A DNA stretch of 64,000 nucleotides, from contig NZ_AUFJ01000010.1 of assembly GCF_000426445.1 (NCBI RefSeq), forward strand, positions 620,001-684,000, given 5' to 3'. The notes beneath the pieces are model-generated. The model ran no database searches. It had not been told where the DNA came from and saw nothing but the letters and a program-made list of their open reading frames with translations. Both the position numbers and the translations under genes were made by a program. Below, piece by piece: positions 7,967-17,060 of the stretch; positions within the stretch are counted from its first letter, which is position 1, and every line of letters begins with the position of its first letter. This stretch comes from Brevibacterium album DSM 18261. Its GTDB lineage: Bacteria; Actinomycetota; Actinomycetes; Actinomycetales; Brevibacteriaceae.

Positions 7967-9586
7967 TCATCCGCGTTCGAACACGATCACGGTGGCGGCG
8001 CTCGCGTCGAGGTCCATCCGGAGCGTCTCTTCGGAGTCCCCACCGGGGTCCGCCTCCCCACCGGACCCCGCGCCCGCCCCCGAGTACGGGGGCGCTTCCG
8101 GCAGCGGCGCAGGAGGGGTGAAGCGGGTCTGCGAGACCGCGGCGAGCGAATCGGCCGAGACCTGCGCGGCCTCCACCGCCCGGTATCCCTCCGGGGCCGA
8201 GATGCGCACAGGAGTGCGGGAGACCTCGGCCGCGTCGGCGGTGCTCATCACCGTGAGCACGAGCCGGCCGCCCGCCTTCCTCACCCCGTAGGCCCGGAGC
8301 GCCTCTCCTCCGCCGGTCACCTCGACCTCGACGAACTCCCCGCCCGCGCTGAGCGCGGCCAGGCGGAGCCCGGCGTGCCCCTCCTGCCCCACGAGGAGCG
8401 CCTCCTCCTCACCGGCGCACACGACGGACATGGGCGGCCCGCCGCGACACGGGGCGAGCGCTGAATGCAGGGCGAGGCGCTCCGCTCCGAGCGAGGCCGC
8501 GTGCAGGGCGAAGTCCACGGTCCACAGAGCCTGCGCCTGCGTGCGGGAGGAGTCATTGGTGCCGGGGCAGCTGGTCGGTCCGGCCTCCTCGATCCACAGG
8601 GGCAGGTTCGCGGCCTCGGCGGCGTCGAGACCGATCCCGAGCGCCTCGGCGGCGGCCTCGCGCACGAGCGGTGAGACGAGGTTGGCCGCGAGCGGACCCC
8701 GGCCCGGCAGTTCGGCGGACTCGCATTCGTACAGCGCGTACCAGTGCTGGGCGAGCGCCTCGGGCCGTGCGATCCCGGACTCCGCGAAGCCGCGCATCCA
8801 GACCCCGTCGTAGGCGTCCGGCCCCACCAGGGGCAGACCGGGCGCCCGCTCCTCGATCGCCGCCTCGTACGCCCGCAGCTGCTCCTGATAGCCCGCAACG
8901 TCCCAGCCGTCGGGCCGGAGCCTGTGGTTGGGGTCGCCGTCGACGGTGTAGCCGTTGGGCTCGTTCCCCACCGCGACCGCAAGCAGCGCATCGCCGAGGA
9001 TCTGCTGGGCGTACGCGGCCATGTCCGCCGCCCGATCGGGCTCGAATGTCCCCAGTGGCAGCCCCAGGGTCACGGTGGAGCCGGTGGCTTCGATCAGACG
9101 CGCGAGACGTCGGAGGTCATTCGGTCCGACGGTGACGCTCTCCTCCGGCGGCGGCGCCTCGCCCGAGGAGGTCCAGAACAGGTTCCGGTCCAGCCGGTTC
9201 CCGCCGAACCGAAGCGCGGGAGAGCCCAGTTCGCGCAGGCGCTCGTCGAGCGTCGAAGCCGTGGGATCCAGCCGCGGGTCGGCGAGGTCGGTGGCCTCGA
9301 ACGATATTCCCACGTTCTCCGCGGTCATCCGCGCGCCCGTGGGCTCTGCGGAAAGCCCGATGCCGGCCTCGGCGGCGATCGGCTCACCGGAGCCGAAGTC
9401 CTGGGCGAACTCCGCCGGCTCCTCCGTCGCGGAGTCGCGCAGACCCGTGCGCTCATCCGCGGAGGACTCCGGCTCGGGCTGGGATCCCCTGTCCCCGACG
9501 CACCCGGCCAGCACGATGAGCGCCGCGACCACGGAGGCGAGAGAGGCGCATGCCCTCCCGCGAGCCGAGCCCTGCAGCTTCCGCAT
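7967..9586 (-). CDS. Secreted lipoprotein with GH79-like (heparanase-type) TIM-barrel domain
   Basis: The 539-residue product begins with a signal peptide ending in the lipobox LAGC, then a Ser/Glu-rich linker and a (beta/alpha)8-type domain. AVAVGNEPNGY holds the expected acid/base Glu after Asn, and LWIEEAGPTSC holds a candidate nucleophile Glu. The segment LRELGSPALRFGGNRLD matches the opening of GH79-like glycosidases. It probably trims uronic-acid-containing glycan outside the cell, which would suit the neighbouring uronate polysaccharide locus (inference). The start is ATG at 9586, because AGGAGG lies at 9591-9596; an upstream GTG at 9601 would include the ribosome-binding site in the coding region. 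Confidence 0.72.
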   Translation of the reverse strand: MRKLQGSARGRACASLASVVAALIVLAGCVGDRGSQPEPESSADERTGLRDSATEEPAEFAQDFGSGEPIAAEAGIGLSAEPTGARMTAENVGISFEATDLADPRLDPTASTLDERLRELGSPALRFGGNRLDRNLFWTSSGEAPPPEESVTVGPNDLRRLARLIEATGSTVTLGLPLGTFEPDRAADMAAYAQQILGDALLAVAVGNEPNGYTVDGDPNHRLRPDGWDVAGYQEQLRAYEAAIEERAPGLPLVGPDAYDGVWMRGFAESGIARPEALAQHWYALYECESAELPGRGPLAANLVSPLVREAAAEALGIGLDAAEAANLPLWIEEAGPTSCPGTNDSSRTQAQALWTVDFALHAASLGAERLALHSALAPCRGGPPMSVVCAGEEEALLVGQEGHAGLRLAALSAGGEFVEVEVTGGGEALRAYGVRKAGGRLVLTVMSTADAAEVSRTPVRISAPEGYRAVEAAQVSADSLAAVSQTRFTPPAPLPEAPPYSGAGAGSGGEADPGGDSEETLRMDLDASAATVIVFERG

Positions 9587-9794
9587 TCCGCCTCCTGTCA
9601 CCGCGAGCGCTGGCCCGACAAGCCTAGTGACCCGGGCAGGCGACGGCTCACACTCGCCGTGCAGATTCGCACGCTCTTCGTCAGGCCTCCGAGCGGGCCG
9701 CCGACCGGGCCTCCGTATGGGCCGCGGTATGGGCCGCTGCGCTGGGCCTTCACACGGTGCGGTTCCTCCTCCTTCCGTGCCACCGACCCACCAC

Positions 9795-9830
9795 TTGACG
9801 CCCGCTTCAACTGAGTGAACACTTGCTCAG
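9795..9830 (+). promoter_or_regulatory. Promoter with palindromic operator for the esterase-BVMO genes
   Basis: TTGACG (9795-9800) and AACACT (9818-9823) are separated by 17 bases. The 20-base imperfect palindrome CTGAGTGAACACTTGCTCAG (9811-9830) covers the -10 box, with outer arms CTGAG/CTCAG. This placement suits a TetR-type repressor, but no such regulator lies next to it. The 298-base divergent gap (9587-9883) holds nothing else I recognise except a leader hairpin and a short imperfect repeat of TATGGGCCGC around 9717-9740. Confidence 0.6.
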
Positions 9831-9844
9831 CAGAGGGACTCGCG

Positions 9845-9864
9845 CACCGGCAGCGCCGCCGGTG
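9845..9864 (+). promoter_or_regulatory. Leader hairpin before the esterase ribosome-binding site
   Basis: CACCGGC (9845-9851) and GCCGGTG (9858-9864) form a perfect 7-bp stem with a six-base loop. The structure ends six bases before the GGAGGG ribosome-binding site at 9870. It could affect mRNA stability or translation; no function is shown. Confidence 0.45.
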
Positions 9865-9883
9865 GGATCGGAGGGACACCGCG

Positions 9884-11362
9884 ATGACGCAGGTGAGCAC
9901 ACGCACGGGCACGGTCGAGGGCAGCGAGGCCGGAGGCGTGCACGTCTTCCGCGGGATCCCCTATGCGGAGGCTCCCAGCAGGACGGGCATGTTCCATCCG
10001 CCGGTCCCGGTGGCCGCGTGGGACGGGGTCCGGTCCGCCCAGGGGTGGGGAGCCACCGCGCCCCAGACCCCCTACGCCCCCTCGCACGCCCGGCTGCTCG
10101 CGAACCCGCAGCACCCCGGTGAGGACATCCTCAACCTCAATGTGTGGACGCCGGACCCCGGCGCCTCCCTGCCGGTCTACGTCTTCATCCACGGCGGCGC
10201 CTTCGTGCACGGCTCCGGTGCCGTGCCGCAGTACGACGGCACCGCATTCGCTCGCGGCGGCATCGTCACGGTCACCCTCAACTACCGCCTGGGGGCGCAG
10301 GGCTTCCTCCACCTCCCGGAGGGACCCGCGAACATCGGCCTGCGCGATCAGATCGCCGCCCTGACGTGGGTGCAGGAGAACATCGCGGCCTTTGGCGGCG
10401 ATCCGGCGCGGGTGACGATCGGGGGCGAGTCCGCCGGCGCCATGAGCGCGGCCGCGCTGCTCGCCTCACCGCAGGCCCGCGGCCTGTTCCGCGGCGCGAT
10501 CCTCCAGAGCGGCGCCGGCCACCACGCGCTGCCGGCGGAGACTGCGCACGAGGTGGGCCACGCGCTCGCGGACGAGCTCGGCATCACACCCACCCGCGAG
10601 GCGTTCGCCGCCAGCGAGACGGCTGATGTCCTCGCCGCGGTCAAGCGCCTCACGCTCCAGCTGCAGACCGCACCGGACCATGCGCGCTTCCGGGAGGCGG
10701 CCGCGAACGCCATGCTGTTCTCCCCCACCATCGACGGAGAGGTGCTGACGGAGCTGCCCGTGACCGCCGCGGCCGCGGGGAGGACAGCCGACGTCCCCGT
10801 GCTCATCGGCACCAACCGGGACGAGAACCGGCTCTTCACGGTCCCCTCCGGCGCCTTCGCCGCGGCCGACACCGCAGCCCTGCACCGGGTGCTGCGCGGG
10901 CTGGGCTTCGCGGATCCGGAAACCGCCGCGCCGCTCTTCTCCGATCCGGGCGACCGCAGCCCCGGCGCCGCGCTCACGCACGTCCTCACGGACTGGATGT
11001 TCCGCATCCCCGCCATCAGATTCGCCGAGGCACGCGCCGGCGCCCACACCCTGCCCACCTATATGTACGAGTTCGCATGGCCGAGCCCGATGGAGAGCCT
11101 CGGCTCATGCCATGCGCTCGAACTCGCCTTCGCCTTCGACACGCTGGACGCTGAGCAGTCCTCCGCCCTCACAGGCCCCGATGCGCCCCGCGGCCTCGCT
11201 GCCGACCTCCACCGGACCTGGACGGAGTTCATCGGCACGGGCAGCCTCCCGTGGGCGCCCTACACCCCGGAGAACCGCACGGTCGAGGTCTTCGACACCG
11301 TGCGCACCACCGCCGTCGACCCCCTCAGCGAGCGGACCGCCGCCTGGCGCGGACTGCGCTGA
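9884..11362 (+). CDS. Type B carboxylesterase
   Basis: This 492-residue alpha/beta hydrolase belongs to the carboxylesterase/para-nitrobenzyl esterase family. The oxyanion motif HGGA is at 113-116, and the nucleophile Ser183 sits in GGESAGAM. The acid is probably the Glu in GTNRDENRLF and the base the His in GSCHALELAF. No signal peptide is visible, so it is probably cytoplasmic. ATG 9884 is preceded by GGAGGG at 9870-9875. It lies 118 bases before a Baeyer-Villiger monooxygenase on the same strand; the esterase would hydrolyse the ester that enzyme makes from a ketone. Confidence 0.87.
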   Translation: MTQVSTRTGTVEGSEAGGVHVFRGIPYAEAPSRTGMFHPPVPVAAWDGVRSAQGWGATAPQTPYAPSHARLLANPQHPGEDILNLNVWTPDPGASLPVYVFIHGGAFVHGSGAVPQYDGTAFARGGIVTVTLNYRLGAQGFLHLPEGPANIGLRDQIAALTWVQENIAAFGGDPARVTIGGESAGAMSAAALLASPQARGLFRGAILQSGAGHHALPAETAHEVGHALADELGITPTREAFAASETADVLAAVKRLTLQLQTAPDHARFREAAANAMLFSPTIDGEVLTELPVTAAAAGRTADVPVLIGTNRDENRLFTVPSGAFAAADTAALHRVLRGLGFADPETAAPLFSDPGDRSPGAALTHVLTDWMFRIPAIRFAEARAGAHTLPTYMYEFAWPSPMESLGSCHALELAFAFDTLDAEQSSALTGPDAPRGLAADLHRTWTEFIGTGSLPWAPYTPENRTVEVFDTVRTTAVDPLSERTAAWRGLR

Positions 11363-11480
11363 GCTGGAGCCCGCTCGGAGCAGGCCCCGCGACGGGTCGA
11401 GGCAGCGCTCCTGTGGCGGGCCTCCGCCGTGACGAAGTCCCGTGCGATGACGACGTCGTGGAAGCACAGAGGAGACGCAT

Positions 11481-13370
11481 ATGAGCACCGAGACCCTGCG
11501 GCGGTACGCCGCCGAGCGCGAGAAGCGCCTGCGCTCAGGAGGTCGCGAGTACGTGCGGGTCCGCGAGGCCTTCGCCGAGCAGCCCGCCGACCCCCATCAG
11601 CCGATGCGCCCGCGCGAGCCGGTCCGCGACGAAGTCGAGTTCGCCTTCGTCGGCGGGGGCTTCGCCGGCCTCCTCACCGCCGCACGGGTGCGCGACGCCG
11701 GGCTCGCGCCCGAGGACGTGCGCATCATCGACTCCGCCGGGGACCTGGGCGGGGTCTGGTACTGGAACCGCTATCCCGGCCTCATGTGCGACACGAGTTC
11801 CCTCATCTACATGCCGCTGCTGGAGGAGACCGGCCACCGGCCCACTGAACGCTATGCGCACGGGCCGGAGATCGCCGCACACTGCCGGCGTATCGGCCGT
11901 CAGTACGGGCTCTACGAGAACGCGCTCCTGCACACCTCGGTCACACGGGCGGAATGGCTCGAGGGCGAATCCCGGTGGCTCGTCGAGACCGATCGCGGCG
12001 ATGCCTTCCGTACGCGGCACCTCGGCATGGGGATGGGACCCCTGAGCATCGCGAAGCTGCCTGCGATCCCCGGCATCGCGGACTTCTCCGGCCCCTGGTT
12101 CCATACGAGCCGCTGGGACTACTCCGTCACCGGCGGCAGCCCGGAGGGCGCCCCGCTCACGGAGCTCGCCGGGCGGCGGGTGGCCGTCATCGGCACCGGC
12201 GCCACGGCGATCCAGGCGATCCCCGAACTCGCGAAGTCAGGGGCCGAGGTGCTCGTCTTCCAGCGCACACCCACCTCCGTGGACGTGCGCGACAACGGGC
12301 CCGTGGACCCTGAGCGCTTCGCCGAGCTGGCTGCGCACCCCGGCTGGCAGGCGCGGCTCCTCGACAATTTCACGCGCGTCTGGGACGGCCACCGGCTCGG
12401 TGAGGAGGGCGAGGTCGAGGACCTCATCGGCGACGGCTGGACCGATCTGGGTCGGCGTCTGCGCGCGGCGGTGCGCAGCGTGCCCCCGGAGGAGGCCGGA
12501 CCTGAAGCCTACGCCCGGGCCGTGGCGCAGGCCGATCTCGCGAAGATGGACGAGATCCGCGCCCGCGTCGACGCCGTCGTCGAGGATCCGGTCGCGCGGG
12601 ACGGCCTCAAGGCCTGGTACTCGCAGCTGTGCAAGCGGCCGGGCTTCCACGACGAGTACCTGCAGTCCTTCAATCTGCCGCACGTCCGCCTCGTCGACAC
12701 GGACGGACGCGGCGTCGAGCGGATCACGGAGCGCGGGGTGGTCGTCGGCGGCGAGGAGCACCCCGTCGACGTCATCGTCTACGCGACCGGCTTCGAGTAC
12801 TCGGCCGACCCCTCCGCGAGCTGCGGCTTCGAACTCGCGGGCAGCGGCGGCCGTACGCTGGCCGAGGCCTGGTCAGGAGGCATGCGGACACTGCACGGGA
12901 TCCACGTCCACGGCTTCCCCAACCTCTTCGTCCAACAGCTCGTGCAGGGCGCCTTCCTCAGCTCCAACGTCCCGCACAACTACACGCATGCCGCCGATGC
13001 CATCGCCGCCGTCCTCGCGCATGCCCGGGCGACCGGCGCGGACCGCGTCGAGGCCACCGCCGAGGCGCAGGAGGAATGGGTGCGCATGCTCGTGGACAAC
13101 GCGCGGCCGATGAACCGCAGCGACTGCACCCCCGGCTACTACAACAATGAGGGGCAGGCTGCGCCTGAGAGAGTGAGGTACAACGTGGGGCACCCCGGCG
13201 GGGCGTTCGTCTTCTTCGACCACCTCGAGCGGTGGCGCAGGAACGGCGACTTCCGGGGGCTCGGCTTCTCCTCGCCGGCGGAGCGCGCGGCCGCTGAGAA
13301 GCCGGAGGAGGGCGCCGCAAGCGACCGGGCAGGAGAAGCCCCCGCCCAGGCCCTCGCCGGAGGTGCCTGA
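11481..13370 (+). CDS. Baeyer-Villiger flavin monooxygenase
   Basis: The 629-residue protein has the FAD motif FVGGGFAG (around 57-63), the Baeyer-Villiger fingerprint FSGPWFHTSRWD (202-213, the FxGxxxHxxxW pattern) and the NADPH motif VIGTGATAIQ (236-245). These enzymes insert an oxygen next to a ketone to give an ester or lactone, using NADPH and O2. An N-terminal extension of about 50 residues before the FAD motif is longer than in cyclohexanone monooxygenase and resembles the long-chain or phenylacetone types. A ribosome-binding site (AGAGGAG) precedes ATG 11481. The substrate is unknown. Confidence 0.88.
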   Translation: MSTETLRRYAAEREKRLRSGGREYVRVREAFAEQPADPHQPMRPREPVRDEVEFAFVGGGFAGLLTAARVRDAGLAPEDVRIIDSAGDLGGVWYWNRYPGLMCDTSSLIYMPLLEETGHRPTERYAHGPEIAAHCRRIGRQYGLYENALLHTSVTRAEWLEGESRWLVETDRGDAFRTRHLGMGMGPLSIAKLPAIPGIADFSGPWFHTSRWDYSVTGGSPEGAPLTELAGRRVAVIGTGATAIQAIPELAKSGAEVLVFQRTPTSVDVRDNGPVDPERFAELAAHPGWQARLLDNFTRVWDGHRLGEEGEVEDLIGDGWTDLGRRLRAAVRSVPPEEAGPEAYARAVAQADLAKMDEIRARVDAVVEDPVARDGLKAWYSQLCKRPGFHDEYLQSFNLPHVRLVDTDGRGVERITERGVVVGGEEHPVDVIVYATGFEYSADPSASCGFELAGSGGRTLAEAWSGGMRTLHGIHVHGFPNLFVQQLVQGAFLSSNVPHNYTHAADAIAAVLAHARATGADRVEATAEAQEEWVRMLVDNARPMNRSDCTPGYYNNEGQAAPERVRYNVGHPGGAFVFFDHLERWRRNGDFRGLGFSSPAERAAAEKPEEGAASDRAGEAPAQALAGGA

Positions 13371-13389
13371 ACGGGGGTTCTCGGGGCCC

Positions 13390-13674
13390 TCAGGCCTCGG
13401 CCCGGGTCCTGCCCTTGGTGAGCAGACCCCACACGAAGGAGAACACGAGCGCGCCGATCACGGCGATGAGGAACGAGCCCCACGACCAGGGCTCGCTGAA
13501 GACCGCTCCGATCCCCTTGCCGCCGAAGAGGCCGAACAGGAGCCCGCCCACGAAGGCCCCGATGAGCCCGAGGATGATGGTGCCGATCCAGCCGCCGCCC
13601 TGCTTGCCCGGGAGGATGAGCTTCGCGAGCGCTCCTGCCAGCAGTCCGACGACGATCCAGCCGATGACGACCAT
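13390..13674 (-). CDS. GlsB/YeaQ/YmgE-family stress membrane protein
   Basis: The product is 94 residues of three hydrophobic glycine-rich segments (VVIGWIVVGLLAGALAKLI, WIGTIILGLIGAFVGGLLFG, and a third one), which is the transglycosylase-associated/YeaQ family. These small inner-membrane proteins are linked to acid and envelope stress, with no known catalytic activity. AAAGGAG lies upstream of ATG 13674, and this start fits the family length. It ends 19 bases from the BVMO stop on the other strand. Confidence 0.85.
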   Translation of the reverse strand: MVVIGWIVVGLLAGALAKLILPGKQGGGWIGTIILGLIGAFVGGLLFGLFGGKGIGAVFSEPWSWGSFLIAVIGALVFSFVWGLLTKGRTRAEA

Positions 13675-13909
13675 GATGCTGCTCCTTTCTCGATGCCCCG
13701 GCGGCTGCCGGGGCGGTGAGCGGACCAGTCCTCCAGATGAGGAAGGTCTGCTTCCAGGGTAGACCTGCTGAGGGAAACAGGACACCCCTCCGAAGAATAC
13801 TCCTCAGAGACAACGCGTCTTGCCCTCTGAAGTCCACGCTACACCGCATCTGACCTGGCGTGAAGCCCTCGTGGCGGCTCACGCCCGCGGTGCACCACCG
13901 CACAGGCGC

Positions 13910-15769
13910 CTACTCGCCGCGCGGTTCCACATCGTCGAGCGGCAGGCTCTCCCGTGCCGGGGCCTGCTGTCCGGCCTGCGGCAGCCGCCTGCTGCCGGTC
14001 CGGCCGGCGAGGGTGACGTTCCGCCTCGGCCGCCTGCTCCCGCGCGGCCTGTCACGGTCATCGACGTAGGGATCGCGCATGACCGGCACCTCGGTGCGCG
14101 GCTGCGGCCGGGTGACCGCCTGCTCGGGGTCGTCGTAGTCGTAGGGGTCCTCGTCTCCCCCGCGCATCCGCCGCACGTACTCCTCCGGGGGCAGCACGCG
14201 CCGCCATTCGCGCGTGCGCATCGCAGGGAGCTCGCCGGCATCCTCGCGCAGCGCGCGCCTGAGCGCGTACATCTGGAAGAACGCGATGACGAAGAACGGC
14301 AGGCCGATGAGGATGCTGATCGACTGCAGCGCCGTGAGACCGCCCTCGCCGGAGAACACCAGCAGGGTGGCCGTGATGAGGCCGACGGCGAGCGCCCAGA
14401 ACAGGCGCTGGCCCAGGGGGTTGAAGTCCTCGTGCCCGTTGGCCATCGTGTCGATGACGAGTGCGGCGGAGTCGAGCGAGGTGATGAAGAAGACGACGAC
14501 CACGGCGATCGCGATGACCGAGACGATCCACGCACCCGGATAGTTCGACAGCAGCTCGAAGAGCGCGCCGGGGATGTCCTCCTCCTCGACCACCCTCTCG
14601 ACCAGCCCGCCGTCGCCGTTCAGCTCGACGTCCAGCGCCGCCCAGCCGAAGACGCCGAACCAGATCACCGAGAAGAGCGAGGGGACCGCCAGGACCCCGA
14701 CGACGAACTGCCGGATGGTGCGCCCGCGCGAGATCCGGGCGATGAAGATGCCCACGAACGGCGACCAGGTGATGGTCCAGGCCCAGTAGAAGACCGTCCA
14801 CGTGTTCTGCCAGCCCGTGTCCCCCAGCGTGTCGTTCCAGAAGGCGAGCTCAGGCAGATTCACGAGATAGGAGCCGAAGGACTCGAGTGTGCCCTTGAGC
14901 GCGAACAGGACGGAGCCGCCGGCCGCGAGGACGAAGAGGAGCAGGCCCACGGCCGCGACGATGTTCACGTTCGAGAGGACCTTGATGCCGCGTTCGAGGC
15001 CGAGCCCCACGGAGATCATCGCGATGAGGGTGACGACGCCGATGATGATGAGCTGCCAGCCCGCGTTCTCCGGGACGCCGAACAGCTGCGCAAGCCCGCC
15101 GTTGATCTGCAGGACGCCCAGGCCGATCGAGACTGCGACGCCGAACACCGTCCCGATGATCGCGACGACGTCGATGAACCGGCCGATGGGACCGTGGATC
15201 CGCTTGCCCAGGATCGGCTGGAAGATCGAGGACACGCGGGGCGGAAGGTTCCGCTTGTGGATGAAGTAGGCGAAGCACAGCGCCGGCAGGGTGAAGATCG
15301 CCCACGTGTGGAACGTGAAGTGGTACAGCGCGAAGTTCACCGCGTCGACGGCGGCCGCACCCGTCTCCGGCTCGATCCCGAGGGAGGCACCGCGCGGCGG
15401 GGCGCCGAAATGGCTCACGGGCTCTGCCACTCCCCAGAACATGAGGATGGAGCCGATGCCGGCGGCGAACAGCATCGCGAACCAGGTGGCGTTCGAGTGC
15501 TCGGGGGCCTCGTCGTCGGGGCCCAGCTTCACTCGGCCGAACCTGCTCGCGGCCATGTAGATGAGGAAGACGAGGAACAGCGTCACGCCCAGCACGTAGA
15601 ACCAGCCGAGGTTCACCATGAGCCACTGGGAGGCCGCGCCCGTGGCCGCGGACAGGGGGTCGGTGAAGAGGATCGTCGCGAGCACGAAGAGGACGATGAC
15701 ACCGGCGGCGGCGAAGAACACCGCAGGTGTGGTGCGCAGTCGGAGCCGGTCATGGAGTCGGTTCAACAT
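13910..15769 (-). CDS. BCCT-family betaine/choline/carnitine transporter (first copy)
   Basis: This 619-residue protein has about 12 membrane segments. It carries the BCCT signature around FAAGIGSILMFWGVAEPVSH and the conserved TVFYWAWTITWSPFVG followed by FIARISRGRTIRQF. The usual GMGIG of Na+-coupled betaine carriers reads AAGIG here. The C-terminal tail (about 110 residues) is charged and Arg-rich, as in osmosensing carriers. The likely role is uptake of quaternary ammonium osmolytes. The start is ATG 15769 with GGGAG nine bases upstream. A second BCCT gene lies at 29138-31132. Confidence 0.87.
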   Translation of the reverse strand: MLNRLHDRLRLRTTPAVFFAAAGVIVLFVLATILFTDPLSAATGAASQWLMVNLGWFYVLGVTLFLVFLIYMAASRFGRVKLGPDDEAPEHSNATWFAMLFAAGIGSILMFWGVAEPVSHFGAPPRGASLGIEPETGAAAVDAVNFALYHFTFHTWAIFTLPALCFAYFIHKRNLPPRVSSIFQPILGKRIHGPIGRFIDVVAIIGTVFGVAVSIGLGVLQINGGLAQLFGVPENAGWQLIIIGVVTLIAMISVGLGLERGIKVLSNVNIVAAVGLLLFVLAAGGSVLFALKGTLESFGSYLVNLPELAFWNDTLGDTGWQNTWTVFYWAWTITWSPFVGIFIARISRGRTIRQFVVGVLAVPSLFSVIWFGVFGWAALDVELNGDGGLVERVVEEEDIPGALFELLSNYPGAWIVSVIAIAVVVVFFITSLDSAALVIDTMANGHEDFNPLGQRLFWALAVGLITATLLVFSGEGGLTALQSISILIGLPFFVIAFFQMYALRRALREDAGELPAMRTREWRRVLPPEEYVRRMRGGDEDPYDYDDPEQAVTRPQPRTEVPVMRDPYVDDRDRPRGSRRPRRNVTLAGRTGSRRLPQAGQQAPARESLPLDDVEPRGE

Positions 15770-16017
15770 GCCGCAACGCTCCCACGGATCCCGGAACAGC
15801 ACAACCGAACTTGGCTTACAGGCGCGCTTCCCACCTGCTTCTCCCCCAATGCCCAGGATCTTCACGGAACACTGATCCGGCTTCGCGGCGACGCCGGGGT
15901 GCACGATGATCCGAGCAGGGATCGAGAAGCACCGCCGGCACGGCGTGCATAGGCTGGAATCGCCGAGGGGCGACGGACGGCGGCATCGGGGTGCCGCGAG
16001 GACGAGGAGGAGCAGAC

Positions 16018-16575
16018 ATGGCTGGGGTGCATACGAGCGGCGGCGAGGCAGCGGCGAGCGGCCGTGCGCGGGTGAGTCGGATCGGCGGGAGGCTGCTGGT
16101 CCGCCTTCCCGCGGAGGCGAGCCTGGCGATGCCCTCGCGCGGACAGGTCGCGGTGCACGCGCGGCTGGGCGAGTACGCCTTCGACACGGTGCTCGAACCG
16201 GACGGCCGCAAGGGCCACTGGATCGCGGTGACGGAGGAGCTGCGGGCGGCGACGGGCGTCCGTGCCGGCGAGGAGACCTCCTTCGAGATCGAGCGCAGCG
16301 ACGCCTGGCCCGAGCCCGAGGTGCCCGCCGACCTCCGCGAGGCGCTCGCCGCGGAGCCGGAGACCGCAGCGCCTTGGCAGGACATCACGCCGATGGCCCG
16401 CTGGGAATGGGTCCGCTGGATCGGGGCGACGAAGAGTGCTGCGACCCGGGACAAGCGGATCGGCGTGACGGTCTCGAAGCTGCTGGCCGGCAAGCGGCGC
16501 CCGTGCTGCTTCGACCTCGCCTCATGCACGGATCCGGAGCTCGCGAAGAGCGGCAAGCTCATCGAGGAGAGCTGA
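16018..16575 (+). CDS. DUF1905 / YdeI (OmpD-associated) domain protein
   Basis: The 185-residue protein has an N-terminal beta-rich DUF1905 region (GHWIAVTEELRAATG) and a C-terminal helical YdeI/OmdA segment with WVRWIGATKSAATRDKRI and a Cys pair (RRPCCFD). The molecular function is not established; YdeI relatives have been linked to peptide and bacteriocin resistance. GAGGAGGAG at 16004-16012 fixes ATG 16018. A strong hairpin follows the gene. Confidence 0.78.
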   Translation: MAGVHTSGGEAAASGRARVSRIGGRLLVRLPAEASLAMPSRGQVAVHARLGEYAFDTVLEPDGRKGHWIAVTEELRAATGVRAGEETSFEIERSDAWPEPEVPADLREALAAEPETAAPWQDITPMARWEWVRWIGATKSAATRDKRIGVTVSKLLAGKRRPCCFDLASCTDPELAKSGKLIEES

Positions 16576-16583
16576 GAACGGAA

Positions 16584-16631
16584 GCCGCCCGGGCGAGCGC
16601 TGCGGAAGTGCGAGCGCGCTGCCCGGACGGC
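16584..16631. terminator. Terminator hairpin after the YdeI-like gene
   Basis: GCCGCCCGGGC (16584-16594) pairs with GCCCGGACGGC (16621-16631), 10 of 11 bases, with further AGCGC/GCGCT pairing inside. It lies between two convergent genes. Confidence 0.65.
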
Positions 16632-16637
16632 CTGTGA

Positions 16638-16654
16638 CACCGGCCCTGCCGGTG
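16638..16654 (-). terminator. Short hairpin after the PspC-like gene
   Basis: CACCGGC and GCCGGTG form a perfect 7-bp stem with a three-base loop, four bases beyond the PspC stop on the reverse strand. Confidence 0.55.
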
Positions 16655-16658
16655 CCGC

Positions 16659-16913
16659 TCAGCGCACCTGGGGCGGGCCGCCCAGCATCCTCTCGAGCGG
16701 AATGGTCCCGTCCTGCCAGGGCGTGAGCAGCCACACCGCCAGGTAGAGGCCGAGGCCCACGAAGGGGAGCAGGAACGACAGGGCGACGAGGAGCCGCACC
16801 AGCCAGACGTTGACGCCGAGGGCCTGGGCCAGGCCGCCCGCGATCCCGGCGAGGAGGCGGTGGGGGCCGCGGCGGAAGCCCAGACCGCGGATGGAATCGA
16901 ATGCTCTGTTCAT
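16659..16913 (-). CDS. PspC-domain membrane protein
   Basis: This 84-residue protein has the PspC pattern: a basic start (GFRRGPHRLLAGIAGGLAQA), then LGVNVWLVRLLVALSFLLP and a second hydrophobic segment ending in YLAVWLLTPW. PspC-type proteins sit in the cytoplasmic membrane and take part in envelope-stress signalling. On the reverse strand TAGCGT lies seven bases before the ATG, so the transcript may be leaderless; GAGGA directly before the start is too close to be an ordinary ribosome-binding site. Confidence 0.8.
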   Translation of the reverse strand: MNRAFDSIRGLGFRRGPHRLLAGIAGGLAQALGVNVWLVRLLVALSFLLPFVGLGLYLAVWLLTPWQDGTIPLERMLGGPPQVR

Positions 16914-17060
16914 GTCCTCGACGCTACGCCTGCCCCCGCGGGCCCACAAGGGAGGAAACCCCCGCCTCCGCGGCGGTCCGCCGCAGTCCCGGCGGGGGTG
17001 CGCCCCACTGCTGCGTGCGGTGTCCCGCACCCGCGGCACGCACTCCCGCGAGCGCCTCGC

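Noticed and set aside
13820-15952. Long forward reading frame across the first BCCT gene
   Set aside because: The opposite strand encodes a full BCCT protein; the forward product is a charged shadow without any family pattern.
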